This document shows positions 8,298 to 16,597 of a stretch of 64,000 bases of DNA, in pieces (the stretch's first letter is position 1; every line of letters starts with the position of its first letter). This DNA is from Niallia taxi (GTDB lineage Bacteria > Bacillota > Bacilli > Bacillales > Cytobacillaceae). Below the pieces are notes generated by a model that saw only the letters and a list, made by a program, of their open reading frames with translations, ran no database searches and was not told the DNA's origin. The position numbers and the translations under genes were made by a program. The stretch spans positions 2,032,001 to 2,096,000 of the forward strand of contig NZ_CP102589.1 of the NCBI RefSeq assembly GCF_032818155.1. The letters are read 5' to 3'.

Positions 8298-8555
8298 ATG
8301 AATGAGATAGCTGCAAATTATCCAATTAACAGTGCTGATTTAAGAAGACCATTTGGAAGGCCTTTTGGCTATGGCCATTTTGGCTATGGCAGAAGACCGT
8401 GGGGATACCGTCCGTATGGATTTGGCTTTCCTTTCGCTGCAGGACTTCTTGGAGGTCTTGCTGCTGGATCACTTATCGGCGGACCATATGGATATGGATA
8501 TCCATATGGAGGATACCCATACCCATATCCAGCCTACCCTTATTATCCTTATTAA
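8298..8555 (+). CDS. Gly/Tyr/Pro-rich low-complexity protein
   Basis: An 85-residue protein. After about 18 ordinary residues it becomes Arg/Gly/Phe/Tyr-rich (repeats such as FGYGHFGYGRRPWGYRPYGF), has a short hydrophobic stretch (AAGLLGGLAAGSLIGG, about 48-63), and ends in YPYGGYPYPYPAYPYYPY. The start is the ATG at 8298 behind GGAGGAGG; a longer upstream frame has no ribosome binding site. Such Tyr/Gly-rich proteins occur among spore coat and envelope proteins of Bacillus, where Tyr can be cross-linked. A spore or surface role is inference only. Confidence 0.75.
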   Translation: MNEIAANYPINSADLRRPFGRPFGYGHFGYGRRPWGYRPYGFGFPFAAGLLGGLAAGSLIGGPYGYGYPYGGYPYPYPAYPYYPY

Positions 8556-8560
8556 TATAA

Positions 8561-8592
8561 AAGATGCCCATCCAATTGGATGGGCATCTTTC
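8561..8592. terminator. Bidirectional terminator
   Basis: AAGATGCCCATCCAA followed directly by its complement forms a near-perfect 15-pair palindrome (8561-8590) between two convergent genes, with T-rich bases after it on the plus strand. Confidence 0.8.
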
Positions 8593-8597
8593 TTTTG

Positions 8598-9101
8598 TTA
8601 GCGTGAATTAGGGAAAATTCTTCTAACTGTTTCGACAAATTCGTCATATAAACCGCTGATTGGTTTTCCATCTTCAATGTCATTAGCATAATTTGTAAAT
8701 CGATCAAAAAAATCGGGGTTGGAGGATACGTACACGTTATTGATGTCCTTATCTGTATCTTTTACATGATCGGCAATTTTATCCTCTAGCTTATTTGTTA
8801 CACCGTCTTCTTGATTGCCTTCAAGCTGGACAGCAACAAAGGCATTTTCGTCTGTTTTCATTACAACAGCACGCTTTACTTCTTTCATATCTTTTACTTT
8901 ATCAGCTGCTTTGTCTGCGACATCTAGGTTGGCTTTTTTACGCTCATCTGTTTTATAGCCAACACTATTATCTCTTAAATTGTTTGCAGTATTATTATTA
9001 TCATCATTCATGGCTGTGTTATTATTATCGTCATTATTGCCACAACCTGTCATGATTGTCATTAGGGCAGCAACTGCAAGCATATGCTTCATTTTTTTCA
9101 T
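8598..9101 (-). CDS. YhcN/YlaJ family sporulation lipoprotein
   Basis: A 167-residue lipoprotein. The signal peptide ends in the lipobox IMTGC (Cys about 20), so the protein would be lipid-anchored outside the membrane. An Asn/Asp-rich linker (NNDDNNNTAMNDDNNNTANN) follows. From about residue 60 the YhcN/YlaJ domain appears (DVADKAADKVKDMKEVKRAV, then YVSSNPDFFDRF). Relatives are made in the forespore and affect spore outgrowth or membrane properties. The ATG follows AAGGAGGT. Upstream bases 9131-9152 hold TTAAGTT/AACTTAA arms, possibly a leader hairpin. Confidence 0.85.
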   Translation of the reverse strand: MKKMKHMLAVAALMTIMTGCGNNDDNNNTAMNDDNNNTANNLRDNSVGYKTDERKKANLDVADKAADKVKDMKEVKRAVVMKTDENAFVAVQLEGNQEDGVTNKLEDKIADHVKDTDKDINNVYVSSNPDFFDRFTNYANDIEDGKPISGLYDEFVETVRRIFPNSR

Positions 9102-9262
9102 GGTGATTTACCTCCTTGTATATGATTCAAATTAAGTTTTCCCGAGAACTTAATTTAATATGTACAAGTAATCACCATACCTGTATAAAGCGATTCTCTA
9201 ACGACATCCTAATAATATCTCAAGGGTTGAAAATTCCTTTTAAACATCATTTGAAGTTGAAG

Positions 9263-10738
9263 TTAGATTGTCTGTTGATTTGTCGGCTTGTCATCATCAG
9301 AATTTCCTAATTGTAAGAAGCTGCTTACAGAGCGTACATGCTCATCCAAAGCATAATTTCGGTACAAGCTGCTTGCTGATCTTACCGGGTCTCCAAAGAA
9401 AAATCTTTCATACTGTGTTTGTCTTGTGCCAAAAGCACTCATCGTTAAATCCCAGGCTAAACGAAAAATTTTATTGCGATCAACTGCCTGTTTATTTGCA
9501 CCCTGCAGATACTGAAGTAAATCCTTTCTTATCTCAGATTGAAAGGCTGCTTCTGTCGGTAATGTAACAAGTCCGCTCGCCCCGATTAATTGAATGATTT
9601 CAACAAATCTAGGGTAATTTTTTGAAAATATATTGCTGGAAACCTGAAGGGGAGTAATGTTGGGTACTATGCCCCCAAAATTATCGTACATTGCATCGTT
9701 CTCAGATTTATCTAATAACGCTTTCATCGTTTCAAGTGTAATGATGATTTCTGCCATTTTTTCTTGTATATGAGTGTACTCTCTTATATCAATTGTATCA
9801 ATGATTAATTCAGCAATTCCTAATAAAAATTCCGTTTTGACGATTTGCCTAATTAAAACTTGATGTAATGCAAAATGATGGAAGGAGCTGGAGTTTAAAA
9901 ATTCGTTTGCTGCATCTAAATTGTCATAAAAAAATACACGGCTCCATGGAACCAATACATCGTTAAATACGAGGATACAATCCATTTCCTCGTATCTAGA
10001 GCTTAATGGATGATCAACATGAGATTTCCCTCCAAAAAATGACTCTCTGCCAATAAACTTAAGTCCGGGTGTATTAGAAGGAATACTGAATGCAAATGCC
10101 TCGTTTTTATCATACTTTGGTGCACCAAATACAAGAACCTCGTCCGTTATTCCACCCTGTGTTGCCAATAGACGCGCTCCCTTTATAACCAATCCTTCTG
10201 AGGTACGTGCGATGACTTTAGCAGAGATAGGTTCTTTTGCATCCTCTAAAAATATTTGTGACCGATTTACCTGTGGAGTAATAAAAGTATGGGTAAAAGT
10301 CAAATCACGCTCTCTTGCTTCTTCATAAAGGCGTACAATGTTTTCAGGAAAACAATTTTTCTTGCCTGTAAGCAGACTAGCTGATGAAGCTAAACTCATT
10401 ACCGCTGTATTTAAATAATCAGGACTTCTGCCCATCATCCCGAAGCTTGCTTTCGCCCAGCATTCCATCATTTTACGGCGCTTATATAAATCTTCCTTCG
10501 TTTTTGGCTGCAAATAGGACATCCCAATACGTTCCCCTGTATCCGGGGAAGGAAATGTCATTAGCTGCTCCAAATCTAAGTTTGTCTGCAAGTCAAATAA
10601 TGCAGCTTTTTCCTCCAGTATCCCTTTAAATGCTGGATGTGCTGACAGCTTTTGCGTGACTTTTCTGCCGTCCAGCCATATTTCTGAATTCATGTTATCA
10701 ATTCTTTCCATAAAAGCTTTTCCATTAATAGCCCCCAT
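9263..10738 (-). CDS. hpaB: 4-hydroxyphenylacetate 3-monooxygenase, HpaB family
   Basis: A 491-residue flavin-dependent aromatic hydroxylase of the HpaB/PheA group, close to the usual 480-520 residues. Typical stretches are visible: THTFITPQVNRSQ near residue 150, the segment around TQGGITDEVLVFGAP near 200, and FFFGDPVRSASSLYR near the C-terminus. The enzyme needs FADH2 from a reductase (HpaC), and none is encoded nearby, so it must use a reductase from elsewhere. It resembles B. subtilis YoaI. The start has GAGGGAAGG ahead. The Asp/Asn-rich C-terminal tail is not a family feature. Confidence 0.85.
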   Translation of the reverse strand: MGAINGKAFMERIDNMNSEIWLDGRKVTQKLSAHPAFKGILEEKAALFDLQTNLDLEQLMTFPSPDTGERIGMSYLQPKTKEDLYKRRKMMECWAKASFGMMGRSPDYLNTAVMSLASSASLLTGKKNCFPENIVRLYEEARERDLTFTHTFITPQVNRSQIFLEDAKEPISAKVIARTSEGLVIKGARLLATQGGITDEVLVFGAPKYDKNEAFAFSIPSNTPGLKFIGRESFFGGKSHVDHPLSSRYEEMDCILVFNDVLVPWSRVFFYDNLDAANEFLNSSSFHHFALHQVLIRQIVKTEFLLGIAELIIDTIDIREYTHIQEKMAEIIITLETMKALLDKSENDAMYDNFGGIVPNITPLQVSSNIFSKNYPRFVEIIQLIGASGLVTLPTEAAFQSEIRKDLLQYLQGANKQAVDRNKIFRLAWDLTMSAFGTRQTQYERFFFGDPVRSASSLYRNYALDEHVRSVSSFLQLGNSDDDKPTNQQTI

Positions 10739-11077
10739 AAAAATCCTTCCCTCATATGATATTTAGTTAAATATATTTTATTGAACATCATTGACTATTG
10801 TTCCACGTTTTTAATGTATAAGAGTATGGATTTAAAGAAATTAATCTGTTGTATAGGGTAAAAGTTAAATTAATTGAATAATTATTCATGCGGTAAATAT
10901 TACTTGGTTGTCTTTTTTGCTTCAAATAGAAAAAACAGGACAGTAATATTTATTGTCCTGTTTTTCCTATTGTTTTTTATATGCAAGTACACATTATAAT
11001 TGAACATAGGGAATGTCATAAACATAAAAATATAATTATATGATATGGAGAGGCACATGTTATTGGAGGTGATGCTT
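10739..11077. other. Intergenic region with an orphan hairpin
   Basis: This 339-base AT-rich stretch separates the divergent hpaB and the small gene at 11078. It must hold both promoters, but none is convincing by eye. It also holds the terminator-like hairpin at 10931-10965, which follows no recognisable gene on either strand. No reading frame in it has a convincing ribosome binding site and composition. Confidence 0.5.
10931..10965 (+). terminator. Terminator-like hairpin without a gene
   Basis: CAGGACA and TGTCCTG (with A and T runs outside) form a stem around an eleven-base AT loop, followed by five T residues. No coding gene ends before it on the plus strand, and none begins close above it on the minus strand. 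It could end a short untranslated transcript or act as an attenuator. Confidence 0.5.
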
Positions 11078-11260
11078 TTGGTAAGATTAAACACGCTGTA
11101 TCAGGATAAAGGAAAAGGCTGGCAGTCTAAACAGATTATCTTTCAGATAGCACCATCCATTGGCGAAACAATTAAAATTGATAAAAGTTTTTACAAAATC
11201 ACCAATATCATTCACCATGCAGAGGATGGCAGCTTGGAAGTAATTGCCCAAGCAGATTGA
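11078..11260 (+). CDS. Small hypothetical protein
   Basis: A 60-residue protein with mixed composition (VRLNTLYQDKGKGWQSKQ at its start, then IGETIKIDKSFYKITNIIHH), probably a small beta-rich fold. The start is taken as TTG at 11078, eight bases after GGAGG; an ATG at 11072 is too close to that site and one at 11045 has none. I do not recognise a named family, though the IGETIKID...YKIT pattern looks like a conserved small Bacillus protein. Ten-base inverted arms follow (11267-11307). Confidence 0.6.
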   Translation: MVRLNTLYQDKGKGWQSKQIIFQIAPSIGETIKIDKSFYKITNIIHHAEDGSLEVIAQAD

Positions 11261-11266
11261 GCTGAA

Positions 11267-11307
11267 GATTAAGGAGATAGTGGCTTATAGTCAATACCTC
11301 CTTAATC
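11267..11307 (+). terminator. Inverted repeat, possible terminator
   Basis: GATTAAGGAG (11267-11276) and CTCCTTAATC (11298-11307) are perfect complements around a 21-base loop. There is no T run after it, so termination would be weak. Each arm looks like a ribosome binding site or its complement. Confidence 0.35.
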
Positions 11308-11427
11308 ATCTATAATAATGAGGGATAAACAGGGAAATTGTTTGGTTGCGAGGAATCGTTTCTTATATACAAAAAAGGGACAAGCTCTGTATTATGTGTT
11401 CGTTTAGCTATAAGGGAGGTAATTAAT

Positions 11428-11871
11428 GTGGAAACAAAAAATAAAGAGAAACTGTTAATGGCAATATGGGTTGTCTCAACAATTGCCACATTCGGAAGCT
11501 TGTTTTTTTCTGAAATTATGAAATTTGAGCCATGTAAACTATGCTGGCTTCAGCGAATATTTATGTACCCATTACCGATTATTGTCGGCTTAGCTATTAT
11601 AAGAAAAGATTATAATCAAATTTGGAGCTTTTTAACGTTAGCAAGCATTGGCTTTGCTATTTCTGTCTATCACAATTACATTATGCTGTTTCCGCCAGAG
11701 CTAGGCTCATGCGGCAGGGTGTCATGCACAACGGATTATTTTCATTTATTAGGCTTTATTACAATTCCGCTTATGGCTCTTATAGCATTTTTCATTGTTA
11801 TTGCTTTATGTATTATTGGCTTGAAAATGGACAAAAAGTCTACATTTATTGTTGGTGAAAATCAGGAATAA
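11428..11871 (+). CDS. bdbC: Disulfide bond formation protein, BdbC/DsbB family
   Basis: A 147-residue membrane protein with four hydrophobic segments. It has the CxxC redox pair CKLC (FEPCKLCWLQRIFMYPLP, near residue 33) and the second Cys pair CGRVSC near 95, both expected in BdbC/DsbB quinone reductases that reoxidise an extracytoplasmic thiol oxidase. No bdbD-like partner is adjacent. The start is GTG at 11428, behind GGGAGGT; the frame runs open further upstream but without a better site. It is likely monocistronic. Confidence 0.88.
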   Translation: METKNKEKLLMAIWVVSTIATFGSLFFSEIMKFEPCKLCWLQRIFMYPLPIIVGLAIIRKDYNQIWSFLTLASIGFAISVYHNYIMLFPPELGSCGRVSCTTDYFHLLGFITIPLMALIAFFIVIALCIIGLKMDKKSTFIVGENQE

Positions 11872-12313
11872 GCATGGGGACTGGGACCAATTAATTTCTA
11901 ATTTAGACATTGGGCGATGCGATTATATTATTAGTATGGAATGAAAACTAAGTTCGTTTCATTGTGCACATGGACTGGCTCTTTTCGCAGGGAGGTAGGG
12001 AGCTTTTTTGTCTTCGCCTGCGGGTACTCATCTCCCGCAGGCGTCCGAGTGACCTCCGTTATTAAAAAATACAAAAAAAACAAAACAGAACTATTTATTG
12101 ATTTGTAAAATAGTTTTGTTTTAACTTAGGCTTAAATTCTTTTGTGCCACCACCATTTTGCTTATATTTCTAAGAAAATTTCTGAATCAAGAATAACTGC
12201 CCTTATTAATATATGTTTAAACACTCCCTTAAGAAGGTAAATAACTCGTACACACTTCCTTAACAGCAAAGGAAGCTGCGAATCTATATTTACATAAAAG
12301 GGTGAGGAATTAA
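11872..12313. other. Intergenic region upstream of iolT
   Basis: A 442-base gap with the GC-rich hairpin element at 11991-12057. It also has an A/T-rich inverted repeat at about 12077-12123 (ACAAAACAGAACTATTT / AAATAGTTTTGTTTT) that may stop readthrough, and the small repeat CTTCCTT/AAGGAAG at about 12257-12277 in the iolT leader. GGTGAGG lies ahead of the iolT start. No promoter is clear by eye. Confidence 0.5.
11991..12057. repeat. GC-rich nested inverted repeat element
   Basis: CGCCTGCGGG (12015-12024) and CCCGCAGGCG (12034-12043) pair perfectly, inside outer arms GGAGGT (11991-11996) and ACCTCC (12052-12057). The segment is much richer in GC than its surroundings. It looks like the dispersed intergenic hairpin elements found in many Bacillaceae genomes. 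Only one copy is present in this window. Confidence 0.55.
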
Positions 12314-13777
12314 ATGAAGACTAGTGAGGAACCTGCTTTTGTAAAAACATCCGCAGCAAGCTCAAATGAAGGGCAGAAAAAGCAGAGGTTTTCACAAAAA
12401 ACATATTTAAAAATGATTACATTTATTTCTACATTCGGCGGTCTTTTATATGGTTATGATACGGGTGTAGTAAATGGAGCACTGCCATATATGTCAAGAG
12501 AAGATCAGCTTAACTTATCTCCTTTTACACAAGGGCTTGTAACGAGCTCCCTTCTGTTTGGGGCAGCATTTGGGGCCATTTTTGGAGGAAGGCTGTCTGA
12601 CAGGAAAGGAAGACGCAAAACAATCATAAGTGTTGCATTTATTTTCCTTATCGCAACAATTGGTTGTTCGATTGCTCCAAATATGGAGATTATGGTTTTA
12701 AGCAGATTTATTTTAGGACTTGCAGTCGGAGCAACATCTGTAACAGTACCTGCATTTTTAGCGGAGATGGCTCCAGCAGAAAAAAGGGGAAGGCTTGTTA
12801 CTCAGAATGAATTAATGATTGTCACAGGACAACTGCTTGCATACATATTTAATGCCGTTTTAGCAAACTCATTTGGCGATATGGGCAATATTTGGAGATA
12901 TATGCTCGTTATTGCGACTCTTCCAGCAGTTCTATTATGGCTTGGAATGCTGATTGTTCCCGAAAGTCCACGCTGGCTAGCTTCTAAAGGCAACTTAAAA
13001 GGAGCTTTACAAGTACTTGAAAAGATTAGGGAACGCATGCAAGCACGAAAAGAACTAGAGGAAATTGAGAATACGATTGTAAATGAAGGGAAAGTGAAAA
13101 AAGCAACCTTCAAAGACTTGAAGCTTCCTCATGTTCGCAGAATTATACTTATAGGAATAGGAATTGCCATGATCCAGCAGTTAACAGGTGTTAACTCTAT
13201 CATGTATTATGGAACAGAAATATTGAAGGATGCAGGCTTTTCAACAGAAGCGGCTTTAATCGGTAATATTGCAAATGGAGTTATCTCTGTTGTTGCAACA
13301 TTCGTTGGTATAACCCTGCTTGACAAGGTAGGCAGAAGACCAATGCTGTTTTTCGGTATGGTTGGGACAAGCACTTCACTCCTGCTTATTGGTATAATTT
13401 CAATGACAATGGAAGGTTCTTCCGTACTTCCGTATATTATCTTGAGCTTAACGGTGTTATTCTTAGCATTTCAGCAAGGAGCTGTCTCACCAGTAACTTG
13501 GCTGATGCAGTCAGAAATTTATCCACTTCATCTTCGTGGTTTAGCAATGGGTATTTCTATTTTCTGCCTGTTTATGATGAATTTCCTTGTAGGATTGCTA
13601 TTCCCTGTGTTATTTGATGCATTTGGACTGGCAACTACTTTCTTCATCTTCGTTGGATTGGGATTAATAAGCTTATTTTTCATCAAACGATATGTACCGG
13701 AAACAAAAGGTCGTTCACTGGAAGAGATTGAGCAATCCTTTGCTAAATCACAGAAAAAATATGCTCAACAAGGTTAA
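12314..13777 (+). CDS. iolT: Inositol/sugar:H+ symporter, IolT-like
   Basis: A 487-residue sugar-porter family transporter with 12 membrane segments. It shows GGLLYGYDTGVVNGALPYMS near residue 40, GRLSDRKGRRK after helix 2, PESPRWLASKG before the central loop, QQLTGVNSIMYYG near 290 and PETKGRSLEEIE at the end. Residue by residue it closely resembles B. subtilis IolT, the main myo-inositol importer, although no iol catabolic genes are nearby. A general sugar substrate is possible. GGTGAGG precedes the ATG and a strong terminator follows. Confidence 0.83.
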   Translation: MKTSEEPAFVKTSAASSNEGQKKQRFSQKTYLKMITFISTFGGLLYGYDTGVVNGALPYMSREDQLNLSPFTQGLVTSSLLFGAAFGAIFGGRLSDRKGRRKTIISVAFIFLIATIGCSIAPNMEIMVLSRFILGLAVGATSVTVPAFLAEMAPAEKRGRLVTQNELMIVTGQLLAYIFNAVLANSFGDMGNIWRYMLVIATLPAVLLWLGMLIVPESPRWLASKGNLKGALQVLEKIRERMQARKELEEIENTIVNEGKVKKATFKDLKLPHVRRIILIGIGIAMIQQLTGVNSIMYYGTEILKDAGFSTEAALIGNIANGVISVVATFVGITLLDKVGRRPMLFFGMVGTSTSLLLIGIISMTMEGSSVLPYIILSLTVLFLAFQQGAVSPVTWLMQSEIYPLHLRGLAMGISIFCLFMMNFLVGLLFPVLFDAFGLATTFFIFVGLGLISLFFIKRYVPETKGRSLEEIEQSFAKSQKKYAQQG

Positions 13778-13785
13778 TAACTATG

Positions 13786-13818
13786 AAACGTTCCTAATAA
13801 AGGAACGTTTTTTTTTTA
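13786..13818 (+). terminator. Intrinsic terminator
   Basis: AAACGTTCC and GGAACGTTT form a nine-pair stem with a seven-base loop, followed by a long T run, directly after iolT. Confidence 0.9.
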
Positions 13819-13927
13819 GTTAACAGCCTGTTTTTTCTATTCCTTGTCGCCAATACCTTCCTCCAATCATTTTATATAAAAAGGTTTTCTGTGAAAAGAG
13901 GAGTAATTTAAAGTCGATACTCCACTG

Positions 13928-13978
13928 TTGACAAATAAAGTTCATTCGTAATAATATAAATTTAGTACCTGATACTAA
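13928..13978 (+). promoter_or_regulatory. fabH promoter with FapR operator
   Basis: TTGACA (13928-13933) and TAATAT (13952-13957) lie 18 bases apart. Immediately downstream, TTAGTACCTGATACTAA (13962-13978) matches the 17-base FapR operator and would cover the transcription start. FapR represses fatty acid and phospholipid genes of Bacillus until malonyl-CoA binds it. Membership in the FapR regulon is a strong inference from this site and the gene it controls. Confidence 0.9.
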
Positions 13979-14026
13979 TAGTAGAATATAATAATTGGTT
14001 ATAAGTATAAAAAGGAGCGAACGGAA

Positions 14027-15010
14027 ATGACTTCAAAAGCAAGGATTTCTGCAATTGGAACATATGTCCCTGAAAAGAGACTGACAAATAACGATCTTGC
14101 GAAAATGGTGGATACAAGTGATGAATGGATCGTCCAAAGAACTGGCATAAAGGAAAGACGAATTGCAGGAGAAGAAGAGTTTGCTTCCACATTGGCGATT
14201 AAGGCAATTGAAAACTTAGCTGCAAACAGCAACCAATCACTGCATGATGTTGACTTTATCATCGTTGCAACAACTACTGCTGATTATGGTTTTCCAAGTG
14301 TAGCAGCACAAATACAATCCCATTTTAAAATCGAGCAGACAGGTGCGATTGATTTAAGTGCTGCATGTGCTGGATTCACATATGGTTTGCATTTAGCGAA
14401 TAGTATGATTACATCAGGAATGCATAAAAAAATTCTTGTTGTTGCGACAGAAACTTTGTCTAAGGTGACAGACTATACGGACAGAACAACATGTATTCTG
14501 TTTGGTGATGGTGCTGGAGCATTTCTTGTTGAATATGATGAAGAAAATCCGAGCTTTCTCGCATCCCATATGGGCACAAATGGAGAAGGAGGCGTTCATA
14601 TTTATAGAACTGGACTTTCAGAAAAGATGAACGGAGAACCTTTAAACAACAGCGGAAAAATGGTTCAGAACGGCCGTGAGGTATATAAATGGGCGACAAG
14701 AACAATTCCAGCCTCCATGGACGCATTATTGAAAAAAGCAAATATGAAAAAAGAACAGCTGGATTGGTTTGTTCCTCACAGCGCAAATTTACGGATGATT
14801 GAATCCATTTGTGATAAATCTGGTGTATCAATTGAAAATGCTTTAACAAGCATGGTTCCATATGGAAACACCTCATCAAGCTCGATACCTTTAGCAATCC
14901 AGATAGGGCTGGATGAACAAAAAATCAAAAATGGAGACCATTTACTTCTATACGGCTTTGGTGGCGGACTTACACATCTTGGGTTAATTATAAAATGGAA
15001 TTTAGTTTAA
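14027..15010 (+). CDS. fabH: 3-oxoacyl-ACP synthase III (FabH)
   Basis: A 327-residue ketoacyl-ACP synthase III, the usual length. It condenses an acyl-CoA primer with malonyl-ACP to start fatty acid synthesis. The catalytic Cys is in LSAACAGFTYG (Cys 114), the His in VPHSANLRMIE and the Asn in VPYGNTSSSS. It stands alone with its own promoter and FapR site and is not next to fabF. This matches the second B. subtilis FabH (FabHB, YhfB), whose gene is also under FapR. AAGGAG precedes the ATG. Confidence 0.92.
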   Translation: MTSKARISAIGTYVPEKRLTNNDLAKMVDTSDEWIVQRTGIKERRIAGEEEFASTLAIKAIENLAANSNQSLHDVDFIIVATTTADYGFPSVAAQIQSHFKIEQTGAIDLSAACAGFTYGLHLANSMITSGMHKKILVVATETLSKVTDYTDRTTCILFGDGAGAFLVEYDEENPSFLASHMGTNGEGGVHIYRTGLSEKMNGEPLNNSGKMVQNGREVYKWATRTIPASMDALLKKANMKKEQLDWFVPHSANLRMIESICDKSGVSIENALTSMVPYGNTSSSSIPLAIQIGLDEQKIKNGDHLLLYGFGGGLTHLGLIIKWNLV

Positions 15011-15017
15011 AAAGTTG

Positions 15018-15051
15018 CAGGAAAGAGCAGGTGCTCTTTCCTGTTTTTTTG
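15018..15051 (+). terminator. Intrinsic terminator of fabH
   Basis: CAGGAAAGAGCA (15018-15029) and TGCTCTTTCCTG (15032-15043) pair perfectly with a two-base loop, then a T run. Confidence 0.9.
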
Positions 15052-15308
15052 CTGCTTTATTAAATGGTACCGTTGTCCGTCATAGACCCACAATTTATAC
15101 AAATAACGTGATTATAGAAGGGAATAGAAAGCTTAATCATTTAAGTGGGGTGTATATATAAAAGTGAATTTCCACAAAAAGAAATTGATGTATATTGAAA
15201 AAAAAGGAAGATTCATGCATAATAAATGGAAATGAGAAATGTTATTTTTTGTTAGTGATGTTGATGTATGCCGTTATAATGGATCACTTTTAAAAAGGAG
15301 CTTGTCTG

Positions 15309-15500
15309 ATGAATGGTAAAAAAAGACTTATCCAAGCAAAATACAGGGCTAAAAAGAAGGAAATGCAGGAAAATAATAAATCAATTGCAGTTTTTTATCT
15401 TTTGGCTTTAATAGTGCTCATTTTGCTGCAAAGTGATTTTGGAAGTAAGTCTATATTTCCTTTCGATGGAAATGGCAATTATACATATTATAGCGAGTAA
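15309..15500 (+). CDS. Small single-pass membrane protein
   Basis: A 63-residue protein with a strongly basic N-terminus (KKRLIQAKYRAKKKE), one hydrophobic segment (SIAVFYLLALIVLILL, about residues 25-41) and a polar tail rich in Tyr and Asn. By charge the N-terminus faces the cytoplasm. AAAAGGAG lies ahead of the ATG and a terminator follows, so it is likely a real monocistronic gene. No family is recognised. Confidence 0.65.
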   Translation: MNGKKRLIQAKYRAKKKEMQENNKSIAVFYLLALIVLILLQSDFGSKSIFPFDGNGNYTYYSE

Positions 15501-15525
15501 TGAAATCAATAGAAATAAATAAGTG

Positions 15526-15556
15526 AGTCCTATACAAAATGTACAGGGCTTTTTTG
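15526..15556 (+). terminator. Intrinsic terminator
   Basis: AGTCCTATAC and GTACAGGGCT pair over ten positions with one mismatch and one G-T pair, followed by six T residues. Confidence 0.8.
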
Positions 15557-15699
15557 TCGGGTATTCCCTTAAGCTTTAATGTGCACAATTATTTACTACG
15601 CAAGAGCTGAAAAAGTGGATAAGGAAGATGTTTGAACATACCATTTCAAACCCTCTCTCATAGTATATAAAAGTAGTTATGAAATGGAGGGAAAATAGC

Positions 15700-16539
15700 T
15701 TGGATAATCTTATTACAGTCCTAATCCCGTTTTACAATCCTGGCAAATATATCATTGATGCTATTAGCAGTATTTACGCACAAAAGTATTTCTCCTGGAA
15801 AATTGTTTTGGTAGATGACTGCTCGACAGATGAGAGTACAGAGTTAGTAAAAAAATATCTTGTTGATCCAAGAATAACATATGTACGACATGACGAAAAC
15901 AAGGGGCAATCAGTTAGCTTGAACACTGGACTTCAGCATATTGACACACCCTTTTTTGTTCAGCTTGATCCAGATGACTGGCTTTATCCAGACACATTGC
16001 AAAGTTTAGCTGATGAAGCGTTGAAGCAGCCAGAGGATGTTGCGGTAATTAGCGGCAATATTAATATAAGTTTTGAAGATGAATATGGACAAGTTTATTT
16101 ATCGCGAATAAAAAAAGGCAAGCATTATGATAATCCATATGCTTTTTTATTGGCAAATACATCTATTTGGCCGAGATGCTACAGAACCTCTGCTGTACGA
16201 GAGGTAGGAGGCTGGCCATTGGATGATCCTTATGGCGGCAGATATGTGGAAGACATTAGAATACTGCTTTTGTTGATTATGTCTTATCGTTTTTATTGGA
16301 TAGATCAGCTTATGCTTTATCATCGCAGACATGAAAAAAATAATACAAATGAAAAAGATGAAACAGCTTCTTCCCTAAGATTGCTTATAGAAGAAACATT
16401 AGTCAATTGGGGAGATGTATACAAGCCTGTATTTAAATATGAAGATGGCTACATGATTCTGCATGGTCTTGAGGTTAATAAAGAAAGTCAAGATGATAAT
16501 ATAGCAGAAATTATTACGGAAATACCAGAGTCAGAGTAA
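15700..16539 (+). CDS. Family 2 glycosyltransferase
   Basis: A 279-residue GT-A fold glycosyltransferase. It has the N-terminal VLIPFYNPGKYIIDAISSIY, the nucleotide-sugar binding VLVDDCSTDES, the metal-binding DPDDW near residue 95 and a later YGGRYVEDIRI segment carrying the likely acceptor acid. No membrane anchor is seen. The start is TTG at 15700, nine bases after GGAGGG; the ATG at 15679 precedes that site. No sugar biosynthesis genes are adjacent, so donor and acceptor are unknown. It is monocistronic with its own terminator. Confidence 0.87.
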   Translation: MDNLITVLIPFYNPGKYIIDAISSIYAQKYFSWKIVLVDDCSTDESTELVKKYLVDPRITYVRHDENKGQSVSLNTGLQHIDTPFFVQLDPDDWLYPDTLQSLADEALKQPEDVAVISGNINISFEDEYGQVYLSRIKKGKHYDNPYAFLLANTSIWPRCYRTSAVREVGGWPLDDPYGGRYVEDIRILLLLIMSYRFYWIDQLMLYHRRHEKNNTNEKDETASSLRLLIEETLVNWGDVYKPVFKYEDGYMILHGLEVNKESQDDNIAEIITEIPESE

Positions 16540-16555
16540 ACATAATAGTTAATGA

Positions 16556-16588
16556 AAAAAGGGAAGATGTATCGCATCTTCCCTTTTT
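16556..16588. terminator. Bidirectional terminator
   Basis: AAAAAGGGAAGATG and CATCTTCCCTTTTT form a perfect 14-pair stem with a five-base loop between the convergent glycosyltransferase and nitroreductase genes. Confidence 0.9.
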
Positions 16589-16597
16589 CAAAATAGA

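Noticed and set aside
9140..9175. Possible sigma-G promoter before the YhcN-type gene (GTATG and CATATTA)
   Set aside because: The spacing is only 13 bases, too short for the known forespore promoters, so I do not claim it despite the fitting gene.
10900..11094. Minus-strand frame of 64 residues in the intergenic gap
   Set aside because: It runs through the terminator-like hairpin and the ribosome binding site of the 11078 gene; the Asn/Phe/Thr-rich product looks like translated AT-rich spacer.
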